A stretch of 64,000 nt of DNA, taken from NCBI GenBank assembly GCA_016745215.1, contig CP050890.1:5952001-6016000 (forward strand). Direction: 5' to 3'. The position numbers and the translations under genes were made by a program. The number at the start of each line of letters is the position of its first letter. The first letter of the stretch is position 1. A model generated the notes under the pieces. It saw only the letters and a program-made list of their open reading frames with translations. It was not told the origin of the DNA and ran no database searches. Source of the stretch: Thiohalocapsa sp. PB-PSB1 (GTDB lineage: Bacteria; Pseudomonadota; Gammaproteobacteria; Chromatiales; Chromatiaceae). Positions 1 to 8,035 of the stretch are shown piece after piece.

Positions 1-1153
1 ATCCTGCGCGCGCATTTGCCCGACTCCCTGCACGAGCACTCCCTCCCATCCGCTGCACGTGCACAAGGTACTCAGTGCCATCCAAAACTGCCGCACCGCG
101 GCACTGGGCGGGCACATCGACTACTGCACCGACTGCGGCACCCTTCACAACAGCTACAACTCCTGTCGCGACCGCCACTGCCCGAAATGTCAAGGGCTGG
201 AGAAAGCGCGCTGGATCGAAGCGCGCAAAGACGAACTGCTGCCGGTTGCCTATTTTCATACTGTCTTCACGTTACCGCATGCGATCAACGACTGGGTGGG
301 GTGGAACGACAAACTGATTTACGACCTGCTGTTCGCCAGCGCGACGGACACCCTGCAAGCCTTTGCCGGGCGCCATTGGCACGGAACGCTCGGCATCACC
401 GCCGTGCTGCACACCTGGGGCCAGACGATGGAGCGTCACATCCATCTGCACTGCATCGTGCCAGGCGGAGCTTTAGCGTTCGATGGCGAACAGTTCAAAC
501 CCTGCCCGCATCGTGACTGGTTATTCCCGGTCAAAGCGCTGTCCAAGGTCTTCCGCGGAAACTACCTCGAACGCCTGGAGCGCGCGCATGCCGCGGGCGA
601 GCTGAAGAGCCCGCCAGGGGTGCACTTCGCCGCGTTGCGCAAGGCACTGCGGGAATACGACTGGGTGGTGTACGCCAAACCCCCATTCGGCGGACCGCAA
701 CAGCTCATCGACTACCTTGGGCGTTACACCCACCGCATTGCCATCAGCAACCACCGCATCCTGAGTGTTGCCGACGGCAAAGTCACCTTCACCTGGAAAG
801 ACGACAAACACGGCGCCAAGAGCAAGGACATGACGCTGGACGCCCACGAATTCATCCGGCGGTTCATCCTGCACATTCTACCGCCGCGTTTCACCCGCAT
901 CGGCCACGATGGACTGCTCGCCTGCGGACACCGCGCCAGCAAGCGCAACCGCGTCAAAGCGCTGCTCGGCCTAGCGCGCGTGACGACGAACAAAGAGCGC
1001 GAGCCCTACGACGTCTTACTGCAACGCCTGACCGGAAAAGACATCCACGTCTGCCCATTCTGCGGTGGACGGCTGCGGCGTCATCAAGACCTTGCGCCCA
1101 CCATTGGACCCTCGCGCGGCCAAGATCCGCCGCTCATGCACGAGGCGGCCTGA
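1..1153 (+). pseudogene. IS91-family transposase, 5' end cut by window and frameshifted
   Basis: Rolling-circle (HUH-type) transposase of the IS91/IS801 group. The open frame from GTG 59 encodes an N-terminal zinc-binding region with CTDCG and CRDRHCPKC, the HUH motif HIHLHC (about residues 127-132), and the catalytic-tyrosine region YLGRYTHRIAISNH. The C-terminus carries another CPFCGG knuckle. Positions 1-55 encode, in a different frame, a peptide (ILRAHLPDSLHEHSLPSA) that fits the usual segment just before HKVLSAI. I therefore infer a frameshift near 52-62; the real gene starts left of the window. Family assignment is firm; the frameshift is inferred from family pattern only. It borders the integron array that begins at 1412. 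Confidence 0.85.
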
Positions 1154-1411
1154 TGACCACCTCAACTACTCGATCCGCAACGGCTCGGGAAACTATCGCT
1201 GTGTTGCGATGTGGCCGAGAAGGGCGAAAACCCGTTGTGCTCTTTGTAACAGCGCTGTACTTACGGAGCCAGGCGCGCACAACGGACTCTTGTTCCATCG
1301 TCCCCTCCAATAAAAGAGCGTGTTTCCACGCCCCAGTCAGGGACTGAATGTTGTAGAATCCCCATAGCGGTTTGCTGAAACGGAAAGTGAAGCGAACCAA
1401 AAAAAGGTTAA

Positions 1412-1519
1412 ATATAACAAGTCGTTAAACCTGCGAAGCCCGCGCCGGTCGGGCCGCGAGCGCGAAGCGCCGCGATGCCCGACCGGCGCGGGCTTCGCAG
1501 GTTAACTAAACGTTTGGGC
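1412..1519 (+). repeat. attC site 1 (integron recombination site)
   Basis: A 108-base site. The left core (TATAAC at 1413-1418, then AAGTCGTTAAAC) and right core (GGTTAACTAAAC, then GTTTGGGC at 1512-1519) enclose a near-perfect stem made of CTGCGAAGCCCGCGCCGGTC and its complement. The layout R''-L''-stem-L'-R' and the AAC/GTT termini match attC sites of resistance-gene cassettes such as aadA. The part of R' after the first G should belong to the next cassette, and it does match the left core of attC site 2 (GCCCAAC). Confidence 0.85.
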
Positions 1520-1546
1520 TCAATAACACACACGCGGAGGCCAGCG

Positions 1547-1753
1547 GTGCTTTTCACTGTCGAGACGGAACAAGAAATCGACGGCAGATGGATTGCCGAG
1601 ATTCCAGAACTCAGCGGTGCGATGAAGTACGGTCGCACAAGAGACGAAGCGATCGCACACGTTGAGGCTCTGGCACTTCGGGTCGTTGCCGAACGCCTGG
1701 AAAACGGAGAGCAACTTGCCACGCCCATCCAAATTTCCTTCGCTGCAGCATGA
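1547..1753 (+). CDS. hicB: HicB-family antitoxin (integron cassette gene)
   Basis: 68-residue HicB-like antitoxin with the partial RNase H-like fold of the family. The diagnostic segment is the near N-terminal run DGRWIAEIPELSGAMKYG, followed by the helix RDEAIAHVEALALRVVAERL. I start it at GTG 1547 because CGGAGG lies six bases upstream and the family normally begins with a short beta strand (here VLFTVETE). The longer frame reaches back into attC site 1 and is unlikely to be translated. In the family HicB neutralises HicA, an mRNA-cleaving toxin. Its stop overlaps the start of hicA (ATGA at 1750-1753), so the two would be translationally coupled. The partner toxin is broken here, leaving an orphan antitoxin. 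Confidence 0.85.
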   Translation: MLFTVETEQEIDGRWIAEIPELSGAMKYGRTRDEAIAHVEALALRVVAERLENGEQLATPIQISFAAA

Positions 1754-1962
1754 GCCAATGGCCTAGCACCAAGGCTAAGCGAGTACTGGCAGCGCTTAAG
1801 CGCAATGGATGGGAAGTGAAGTGATCATCCGGCTCGCACAGAACGCTGTGTAAGCCTGCGCACACGGATTTCGTGTTCGCGTTCCACGACTCCGAGGAAA
1901 TCGGGCCAAGAATGTTGGCGCGCATTTCTAAGCGGACAGGACTGAAGCCCGAAGACTTATGA
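1750..1962 (+). pseudogene. hicA: hicA toxin with in-frame stop codon
   Basis: Reads MSQWPSTKAKRVLAALKRNG, then WEVK, a TGA at 1822-1824, and then continues in the same frame as SSGSHRTL...HTDFVFAFHDSEEIGPRM...RISKRTGLKPEDL to TGA 1960-1962. The GSH(R) motif containing the catalytic histidine lies just after the stop. The TGA sits where the family has arginine (CGA to TGA is one transition). HicA is a dsRBD-fold RNA-cleaving toxin, so loss by a single nonsense mutation is a plausible way to disarm the pair. The 24-residue product would be inactive unless read through. Confidence 0.85.
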
Positions 1963-2059
1963 CGCCCAACCGGAGGCTCGGTCCGACCGCCCGTTGCGGT
2001 TCCGCCGCTGACGCGGGCGGCACCGCAACGGGCGGCGAGCCAGCCTGAACGTTGGCGTC
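1962..2059 (+). repeat. attC site 2
   Basis: Left core ACGCCCAAC (1962-1970) and right core GTTGGCGTC (2051-2059) flank a long imperfect stem: GGCTCGGTCCGACCGCCCG on the left pairs with CGGGCGGCGAGCC on the right. It starts at the last base of the hicA stop codon, typical of compact cassettes. Confidence 0.85.
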
Positions 2060-2087
2060 GAGAACCCAAACCGCTCGGTGGTAATCC

Positions 2088-2804
2088 ATGAGACACTACC
2101 ATCTCTCTGTAGTAGCCCTTACGTGCCTCATCAGCACAGAGCCTTTGACAGCAGAAAGCGGGCCATTTGACGCGTATCAGCAGGAACTCGCACGCGAAAC
2201 AGCGAAACGGTTTGACAGACTGCTCGAATCGTTAGCGGAAGACATTGCAGCATCTCCGTCTGAATGTTGCAGAAAGCTTGAGTTTATAGAACTTCAATGC
2301 AGTGACGCCTTTGAAGTGTTTGGCCTCAGAATCGGGATGCCCATTTCGAACGGCCAGTTTACTTCGGAGACATGTGCGGCAATACTAAGTTCGGATACTC
2401 CTGACTCGTCCATTGCTGATGAGTTTCAAGAAGCACTTCACGATCAGAAAGCTCGTCTTGAAGCTCTGAATCGAACGTCTTGGCATTTTGTGAAGAGGGA
2501 CCAAGCCGCTTCCGCCTTAAAATTCGCCGCCGCGGGTAACTCACTTACAGGCTGGAATAACCCTACCCACCTTGAGCCATACGCCGCGTCCTTGGCGAAA
2601 CTCGGAAACTACGAGGAGGCAGCGCGCGTGCAGCAATCTGTTGTCGATATCCTCGCCGACCCTGCCGCCTTTCCACAACTGTCCCGCTCGCAATCTGAGA
2701 ACCGACTCAAGCATTATCAGAATAACCAGGCACTTCCGGAAGAGTTGATAGGTGGATGGTCGCCTCGAAAGCCTCAAGGGTGTGTGTTTTGCGCAGAGCC
2801 TTAA
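2088..2804 (+). CDS. Hypothetical exported protein, helical-repeat C-terminus (cassette gene)
   Basis: 238 residues, family not recognised. Residues 1-22 (MRHYHLSVVALTCLISTEPL and following) look like a signal peptide. A central part contains CCRKLEFIELQC. Around residues 150-215 lies a tetratricopeptide-like helix pair (ASLAKLGNYEEAARVQQSVV). The end is WSPRKPQGCVFCAEP, with a terminal CxxC. It sits between attC site 2 and the attC-like site at 2868, so it is a cassette passenger. The start is the first ATG after attC 2; AGGTAATCC-like spacing gives only a weak ribosome site. The gene is intact. Function unknown; an envelope protein is the most that can be inferred. Confidence 0.65.
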   Translation: MRHYHLSVVALTCLISTEPLTAESGPFDAYQQELARETAKRFDRLLESLAEDIAASPSECCRKLEFIELQCSDAFEVFGLRIGMPISNGQFTSETCAAILSSDTPDSSIADEFQEALHDQKARLEALNRTSWHFVKRDQAASALKFAAAGNSLTGWNNPTHLEPYAASLAKLGNYEEAARVQQSVVDILADPAAFPQLSRSQSENRLKHYQNNQALPEELIGGWSPRKPQGCVFCAEP

Positions 2805-2867
2805 GGGAAAACGGAGACAGAGGAACGGGGTCAAATATTGTGTTTTGCAGCCGCTGGCCGACGAAAA

Positions 2868-2942
2868 CTTCAACTAGCCCCCCAGCCCGACGCCTAACTG
2901 CGGCGGGCGCTTCGCGCGTGGCCGCAGGTTGGCGCGGGCTGC
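2868..2942 (+). repeat. attC-like site 3, right terminus lost
   Basis: The stem CAGCCCGACGCCTAACTGCG (from 2883) pairs with CCGCAGGTTGGCGCGGGCTG (to 2941). It is nearly identical to the stem of attC site 5 at 7951. The left flank TTCAACTAG is a degenerate core. The right side runs into GAGGGAAGAGG instead of a GTTRRRY core, so the site looks truncated or recombined. Confidence 0.6.
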
Positions 2943-3040
2943 GAGGGAAGAGGGGGTCCGGGGAAGAGGGGGTCAGGTCTGACATGTGACACATAGCCCA
3001 GGCCTGGAAGTCCGAACCGTCATCCGTTAACCTGATCCAA

Positions 3041-3129
3041 AGCCCAGCTAGTGGCTCGGCCCGACCGCCCGCTGCCGCGCCTGAGCGAAGCGACGGCGCG
3101 GCAACGGGCGGCGGGCCAGCCTTGACGTT
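3041..3129 (+). repeat. attC site 4, interrupted by group II intron
   Basis: The left core is degenerate (AGCCCAGC at 3041-3048). The stem GGCTCGGCCCGACCGCCCGC pairs with GGGCGGCGGGCC, closely related to attC site 2. The right core CTTGACGTT ends at 3129, where the intron begins. Bases after the intron (GGCGCC near 5207) restore a core like the GTTGGCGTC of attC 2. Confidence 0.75.
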
Positions 3130-3767
3130 ATCGCGCCGAGCAAAGCTCGGCGCCTCTTGCCGGGTGAAAGTCCCGGTCGGGTAAGGGCTAGCCACCCACC
3201 CGTATCGAGTGTTGGTCCTGCTGCGGAGCTTTGTGCCTCGCGAACAAAGTGAATTGCAGGGCAAGCGTACACAGAGAATCCTGTAAGCCGTAGGGGAGAT
3301 CGTGCTCCCTGAAGTGCGCCTGTTTGGATCAGGGCAGCTTCGAGAAAGCAAAGTAAGCGGATGACAACAGTGTTAACGTCCTAGAAGTCAACATGAAGCA
3401 CGCGCTAGCTGGCAAGTGTGTGGATGTCCGCCGGAGTCCGGAGTCCTCAGGCTTATGTATGCAGGAAGAGAGGCGTCAGAGAACTCGGGAAGCCCCGAAG
3501 ACTCCGACAAGAGGTGACATGATGAAATCGTCAGCGTTGGGACACGAACGGGTGAAGAGCCCACCTGTTCACAGGCTGGCGGCGTGGGCGCGGGTCGAGT
3601 TGTCGAACAGGGAGCGCGTAGGTAGGCGGGAGACCGCCGGATGTCGACGGGGTGTCTTATCGGGCATCGTCGTCGGAGACGGGGAAAGCCCGTCCTAAGG
3701 CGTAAGGACCCGACGGGAGTACGCAGCCCGCAAAGGAAACAGGTGCCGGACACGCCGGATCGGGTCT

Positions 3768-5097
3768 ATGCCAACCTCACTGCGGGGAAGAGCCAATCGA
3801 GCCCCGAGGGGAGGCAGGCAGAGCAAACACCACCGCTTTCGCAACCTCTTCGGCGAGGTGACTGTCGAGCTGTTGATGCACTGCCGGTCACGACCTGAAC
3901 AAGGACGCGGCCAGCGGCGTCGACGGGGTGACGGCGAAGGAGTACGCTGTTGACCTCTACGCCAACATCACCGACCTGGCCGAGCGCGTGAAGGCCGGGC
4001 GCTACCGGGCCAAGCTGGTGCGGCGCGTCGACATTCCCAAAGAGAACGGAAAACAGCGACCGCCGGTCTTGCCGGCCCTGGAAGACAAGCTCGTGTAGCT
4101 GGCCTGCGCCAAGCTGCTGAGCGCGATCCCCCTGTCCGATCGGGGAACAGGACTTCTGCGACTGCAGCCACGGCTAGCGGCTGGGCCGCGGCGCCAAGGA
4201 GGCAGTGATCGGGCTTGCGCACGCGCTTCAGTACGGCGGTTACCAGCATGTGGTGGAGGCCGACATCCGGGGCTTTTTCGACCACATGGACCACGACTGG
4301 GTGATCAAGATGCTGAGGCGTAGGATCGATGATCGGGCCTTTCTCGGGCTGATCCGCAAATGGCTCAAAGCCGGCAGACTCGACACCGACGGAGCGGTTC
4401 GGTATCCCGGCGAAGGGACACCGCAGGGCGGGATCGTCTCGCCCGTGTTGGCGAACGTCTACCTACACGATGCGCTGGACCTGTGGGTTGAGCGCGTGGT
4501 CAAGCCCCGTTGTCGGGGCCGGGTGCTGTTGTGCCGATACGCCGATGATTTCGTGTGCGCGTTCGCCTGTCGGGCGGACGCCCAGCGGTTCTATCAGGTG
4601 CTGCCGAAACGGCTGGAGAAATTCGGCCTCGAGGTCGCCCCCGAGAAGACTCAGATCGTGCTGTTCAGCCGCTCGCGGCCGGACCCGAGCATGCGGCTTG
4701 TCGTTATCGGCTTCGAGCTGTACTGGTACCGTACCTTTCGGGGGCGGGTACAGCTCATGCGTCGGACCGCGCGCAAGTGTTTGCAGCGCGCCATCCGCAG
4801 CATCACGAACTGGATCAGGAGCCACCGGCATCTGCCGGGCCGGGAGTTCGTCAAGGAGCTTAATCGACGGCTGTTGGGCCACGACAACGACGACGGGCTG
4901 CGCGGCAACGCGGCGGCCCTGTGGCGGTTGCATACGGCGGCCGTCGCGGCGGCATTCAAATGGCTGAATCGGCGGGGGGGGGCAAGCGTCGGAGCTTCAC
5001 TTGGGACGCGTTCAAGCGTGCCCTGAAGCGGCTCGGCGTTGCCCGCCCTCGCACCACCGAGCCATCATGTGTCCAGTCGCAACTGGTGTTTGCATGA
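3768..5097 (+). pseudogene. Group II intron reverse transcriptase/maturase, copy 1, multiply broken
   Basis: Pieces of one family protein lie in successive frames. They are HHRFRNLFGEVTVELLMHC (from ATG 3768), then DLNKDAASGVDGVTAKEY, then after a TAG at 4096 and a garbled stretch near 4125 EQDFCDCSHG. A second TAG near 4171 precedes the long open part from 4205 with RGFFDHMDHDW, GTPQGGIVSPVLANVYLH and the catalytic YADDF (codons near 4540). A run of nine G at 4974-4982 (seven expected) then throws the end out of frame. In the right frame it would continue GKRRSFTWDAFKRALKRLG to TGA 5095-5097. At least two frameshifts and two nonsense codons make it non-functional. Confidence 0.85.
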
Positions 5098-5130
5098 CCG
5101 CTCTTGCTCGCTTGATGAGCGAGTACAACC

Positions 5131-5203
5131 GAGGAACCGGATGCGGGAAAACTGCACGTCCGGGTCTGTGGCGGGGGCTCCGGGTAACCGGAGTCTCTAC
5201 GCC
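5131..5203 (+). ncRNA. Group II intron domains V and VI, copy 1
   Basis: The hairpin GAGGAACCGGATGCGGGAAA with its partner strand ACTGCACGTCCGGGTCTGT is the compact domain V fold. The following GGCGGGGGCTCC, GGTAACC loop and GGAGTCTCTACGCC form domain VI. The apical loop is GAAA-type in this copy. Confidence 0.65.
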
Positions 5204-5295
5204 GGAGGCGCCGAAGTCAGGAGCCTTGCAGCCTCCCCGAAGTGGCTTGTTTTTGATTCCGGTAACGCACGAATCGCGGGATAAATGGGGATCAG

Positions 5296-5466
5296 ATGAG
5301 AACTGAATTCTTAACCAACATCATAACCCTCCTGACTGCGGTAGTTGGCCTAATCACCACCATTGTGTCATTAGTTGTCGCTCTAAACACTTCTGGAAAG
5401 CTTAGACGCTGTATGAAAACTATTTTCTTTAATGTTCGACCTAAACAACGCAATAAATTCGAATAG
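5296..5466 (+). CDS. Small membrane protein whose 3' end is supplied by an IS insertion
   Basis: A 56-residue frame from ATG 5296 with one strong membrane helix (ITLLTAVVGLITTIVSLVVA, residues 10-29). The IS5-family element begins at 5405, so the last 20 or so codons are IS sequence. Removing the IS and one TTA duplication joins 5404 to 6401 and gives a 41-residue original ending in KLRTVQD. Tiny membrane proteins are common cassette passengers; function unknown. It lies just downstream of intron copy 1, consistent with being the cassette after attC site 4. Confidence 0.5.
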   Translation: MRTEFLTNIITLLTAVVGLITTIVSLVVALNTSGKLRRCMKTIFFNVRPKQRNKFE

Positions 5467-6397
5467 TCTACTCATAAGCTATTTGATTATTACAAATTTG
5501 ACGAAGCAATAAACGTGACGATGCAAGATAGACCTGTGACTCACTTGATCTCGGTTCTCTTTCATAATCTTTACTCAGTCGACGAGACCGGCCAAGCCAA
5601 GCAAATGTGCGCTCCACGACCCAGCGACGCGGCAATACATGAAAACCTTTCTTTCTTTTATGCCTCTTTACAATCTCGAGGGTGCAATTAAATTCAGATA
5701 ATACCCAATTAAAAAGCTCTTTGCCCATATAGCCGCAATCAGCCCAAATATGCTTTACACTCTGCAGGAGCACGAATAGACGCGTGAGAATTTCACGAGC
5801 TGCTTTTCCGTCATACACATTAGCTGCATGCACGTAGACGACAAGCAGGCAACCTATTGTATCAACGACGATATGTCGCTTCCGGCCCTTGACAAGCTTA
5901 CCACCATCGAAGCCGGATTCGACCGATGACTCCGGTGTCCCTTTGACACTTTGGCTATCAATGATGGCGCCACTTGGATCGGGATTTCGGCCTTTCATTT
6001 GGCGCAAACGCGCCCGTAGCTCTGCATTGATCTGCTCCAGCAAACCACTGTGTGTCCACTTGTTATAGTAGTAATTGACAAGGGTGTAAGGAGGAAAATC
6101 TTTCGGTAAATAACGCCAAGGGCAGCCTGTCTTATTCAAATAGAAAATGGCATTCAGAATCTCGCGTAGATTCGAATCACGGCGGCGCCCTGTCTTATAC
6201 GGGTCAAGTTCGTTCAAGACTTGCTCGATGATTGCCCATTCTTCGTCTGACAGGTCACTTGGATAGCGTACAGGTGTATGAACATTATCTGAAGTCATCT
6301 TGATTTCTCCGAATAAAAAAGGGAAAATCGTATTAAATCGTTTAGTTTTTCAGATTTTTTAGACGCCAAATCAGTGATTTAGTTCCCATACAGTCTC
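5405..6397 (-). mobile_element. IS5-family insertion sequence, 993 bp
   Basis: Bounded by imperfect inverted repeats: GACGCTGTATGAAAACT at 5405 and, read on the minus strand from 6397, GAGACTGTATGGGAACT. It is flanked by TTA on both sides (5402-5404 and 6398-6400), a 3-bp duplication as expected for ISL2-like members of the family. It is richer in A+T than the surrounding cassettes, so it is a recent arrival. Contains one transposase gene. Confidence 0.85.
5468..6298 (-). CDS. IS5-family DDE transposase
   Basis: 276 residues, full length for the family. The N-terminal segment YPSDLSDEEWAIIEQVL and the CPWRYLPKDFPPYTLVNYYY stretch are the usual DUF4096-like start. The catalytic triad is visible as D in IIDSQSVKG, D in HIWADCGYMG, and E in RRWVVERTFAWLGRSRRLSKDYE. 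ATG 6298 is preceded by GGAGAAATCAAG. The gene is intact and inside near-complete inverted repeats, so the element may still be active. Confidence 0.9.
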   Translation of the reverse strand: MTSDNVHTPVRYPSDLSDEEWAIIEQVLNELDPYKTGRRRDSNLREILNAIFYLNKTGCPWRYLPKDFPPYTLVNYYYNKWTHSGLLEQINAELRARLRQMKGRNPDPSGAIIDSQSVKGTPESSVESGFDGGKLVKGRKRHIVVDTIGCLLVVYVHAANVYDGKAAREILTRLFVLLQSVKHIWADCGYMGKELFNWVLSEFNCTLEIVKRHKRKKGFHVLPRRWVVERTFAWLGRSRRLSKDYEREPRSSESQVYLASSRLLLRQICNNQIAYE

Positions 6398-6447
6398 TTA
6401 GGACAGTGCAGGATTAAATAGACGGGCTTTTTAATAACGTCAAATGC

Positions 6448-6765
6448 GTGGAAGGGCCAAGGCATTCAAATGACGTCGTTAGTTTACGCGTTTCGCCAGT
6501 GTTCAATGTTTGCTGGTTTGCCGCAGTAAGTCAAAACGCTCCCGACTCTGTCTGGGTCCAGCGCGTTGATAAGCCCGATGCAGAAGATTGGCTTCGCCTA
6601 GAAGCTTATGGCTTCAAGGGCAGTTACGGTGTTTACATGGCCTGCAACGAGCACGTCATCAACAGACTCAAAGAGCTTCAGGCAAGGGCAGCAAATCAGC
6701 AACCTGCAAACATCACAGATATTCCTCGCGGTGCGCGGCAGATATGTACTGGTGAAGCAAGTTAA
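6448..6765 (+). CDS. Hypothetical protein, 105 residues (cassette gene)
   Basis: Family not recognised. The frame opens at GTG 6448 with no convincing ribosome site, so the true start may be further in. The composition looks coding from about residue 17 (SPVFNVCWFAAVSQNAPDSV onward), with a middle GFKGSYGVYMACNEHVINRL and a charged Gln-rich end. No signal peptide or membrane helix. It lies between the IS5-family element and an IS200-family element and ends right at the latter's left hairpin, so its 3' end or its attC may have been altered by that insertion. Confidence 0.45.
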   Translation: MEGPRHSNDVVSLRVSPVFNVCWFAAVSQNAPDSVWVQRVDKPDAEDWLRLEAYGFKGSYGVYMACNEHVINRLKELQARAANQQPANITDIPRGARQICTGEAS

Positions 6766-7380
6766 GTGACCCCCGGCAAAGCCGGGGGCTTATTATGGGA
6801 GCCCTCAAAGGGCGATGGGTTATCTGGCCGCCAAAGGCGGCAGCTAGAGCCTCATCTTGATCTGCTCGTAACGAGCTTCTTCGGCCTCTTGATTGCGAAT
6901 GTACGCCCTCACGGTCGCTTCATCGAGTCCCACGGTAGACACAAAGTACCCGCGCGCCCAAAAATTCTCTCCCGTACAGTTCCTTTCCCGCCCACTAAAC
7001 TGTCGAGCAATGGCAATCGCGCTTTTTCCTTTCAAGTATCCCACGATGCTTGACACAGCATACTTCGGCGGGATACTCAGGCACATGTGCAAATGATCCG
7101 CACGCAAATGACCTTCTTCAATCTCGATCTCCTTATAACCCGCCAGTTTGTGGAAAATTGCGCCAAGATAGTTCCGAAGAGAGCCGTAGATCACCTTCTT
7201 ACGGCGTTTGGGAATGAACACAACGTGATATTTGCAGTCCCATGTCGTATGCGACAGACTTTTATACTCTCTCATAGTCGGATTTCCTCGGTTGTTGAAG
7301 GAACCGTGGAGAATTCATCCGACCGTAGTAACGGTCAAACCCATGAGAGTCCTCCGGCGTAGCCGGAGGTTTACCTCGAT
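6766..7380 (-). mobile_element. IS200/IS605-family insertion sequence
   Basis: A single tnpA is framed by hairpins rather than inverted repeats, as in this family. One end has CCCCCGGC-AAA-GCCGGGGG (6770-6788), GCCCTCAAAGGGC (about 6802-6814) and GCCGCCAAAGGCGGC (about 6829-6843). The other end has CCTCCGGC-GTA-GCCGGAGG (7351-7369). Exact termini are approximate because the family makes no target duplication. Confidence 0.8.
6844..7275 (-). CDS. tnpA: IS200-type TnpA transposase
   Basis: 143 residues, full length for the single-strand HUH (Y1) transposase of IS200. It opens with MREYKSLSHTTWDCKYHVVF and FIPKRRKK. The HUH motif is in ADHLHMCLSIPP, and the nucleophilic tyrosine is in RAYIRNQE after GYFVSTVG. 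It acts on single-stranded DNA and recognises the subterminal hairpins described for the element. Intact and likely functional. Unlike larger members there is no tnpB. Confidence 0.92.
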   Translation of the reverse strand: MREYKSLSHTTWDCKYHVVFIPKRRKKVIYGSLRNYLGAIFHKLAGYKEIEIEEGHLRADHLHMCLSIPPKYAVSSIVGYLKGKSAIAIARQFSGRERNCTGENFWARGYFVSTVGLDEATVRAYIRNQEAEEARYEQIKMRL

Positions 7381-7418
7381 TAATTAGTGCTCCGCCCAAC
7401 TTACGTGCCGGCTGCGAA

Positions 7419-7706
7419 GTGAAAGGACGTCTCAAAGACTTCAGGGAGTGCATTCGCACAAACCGATATATTGTAACCACACATGCCGCGGAAGAGCTGG
7501 ACGATGACGGGCTAACGATATACGACCTGGAGCGCGTGATTCTTGGCGGTCAAATTGTGGAGGAACAGAAGGATAGAGATCCTCCTGAAACCAAGTTTTT
7601 GGTTCGCGGTCCTACATTGGACGACGATGTAGCTACGGTTGTAGTTAAACCGGGGCCAACAAACAAACTCATCATTATTACCGTCTTCCGAAATTCTTAT
7701 GAATAG
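7419..7706 (+). CDS. DUF4258 protein, probable toxin of a cassette toxin-antitoxin pair
   Basis: 95 residues. The DUF4258 pattern is seen as the start KDFRECIRTNRYIVTTHAAEEL, the segment DLERVILGGQIVEEQKDRDP, and the C-terminal strand KPGPTNKLIIITVF. The family is distantly related to BrnT/MqsR-type RNA-cleaving toxins and is often paired with a YgiT-type antitoxin, as here. The stop overlaps the downstream ATG (7699) by eight bases, so the two are co-translated. GTG 7419 is the only early start in frame. Activity is inferred from pairing, not shown. Confidence 0.75.
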   Translation: MKGRLKDFRECIRTNRYIVTTHAAEELDDDGLTIYDLERVILGGQIVEEQKDRDPPETKFLVRGPTLDDDVATVVVKPGPTNKLIIITVFRNSYE

Positions 7707-7935
7707 CCAAATCTGCGATATGTGCGGTTCTGATGGCGCGGTTGTGCGTAAGGTGACCCGTAGCTTCGGAAAGGGCAGCAACCTTCTTGTCATAGAGGAT
7801 GTCCCTGTCGTCTCTTGTCCGCACTGCGGCGAGAGCTATATGACTGCAGAGACCATGCATGAGATTGAAAGAATCAAGCTGCATCGTAATTCTTTTTCCA
7901 AGCTACAGCCCGTTGCAGTCGCCCACTTTGTTTAA
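7699..7935 (+). CDS. YgiT-type zinc-finger antitoxin (MqsA-like)
   Basis: 78 residues with two zinc-binding pairs, CDMCGSDGA near the start and CPHCGESYM near residue 40. This is the YgiT/MqsA N-terminal fold. It lacks the C-terminal helix-turn-helix of full MqsA, so it matches the short YgiT-type proteins that partner DUF4258 toxins. It is followed 15 bases later by attC site 5, which places the pair in one cassette. The antitoxin following the toxin is the less common order but is usual for this pairing. Confidence 0.8.
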   Translation: MNSQICDMCGSDGAVVRKVTRSFGKGSNLLVIEDVPVVSCPHCGESYMTAETMHEIERIKLHRNSFSKLQPVAVAHFV

Positions 7936-7950
7936 TGAGTTGCATCGAAA

Positions 7951-8035
7951 CGCCCAACAAGTCCGCAGCCCGACGCCAAACTGCGGCCGGCGCTTCGCGC
8001 CTGGCCGCAGTTTGGCGCGGGCTGCGGTTGACGTT
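7951..8035 (+). repeat. attC site 5, interrupted by group II intron copy 2
   Basis: Left core CGCCCAAC at 7951-7958. The stem CCGCAGCCCGACGCCAAACT pairs with GTTTGGCGCGGGCTGCGG. Then TTGACGTT ends at 8035, where the intron starts. The stem is nearly the same as attC-like site 3. Confidence 0.82.

Larger units (their letters stand above)
3130..5206 (+). mobile_element. Group II intron, copy 1 (class C, attC-associated)
   Basis: About 2.07 kb. The 5' end is set where two copies in this window become identical after TTGACGTT. The 3' end lies between 5203 and 5207, where they diverge again. It contains a group II reverse-transcriptase frame, then a domain V-like hairpin (5131-5168) and a short domain VI-like hairpin (about 5169-5203). 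Its position directly 3' of an attC stem ending in GTT matches group IIC-attC introns, which insert after stem-loops. The encoded maturase is inactivated, so any splicing or mobility would need a protein supplied in trans. Copy 2 lies at 8036-10111. Confidence 0.8.
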
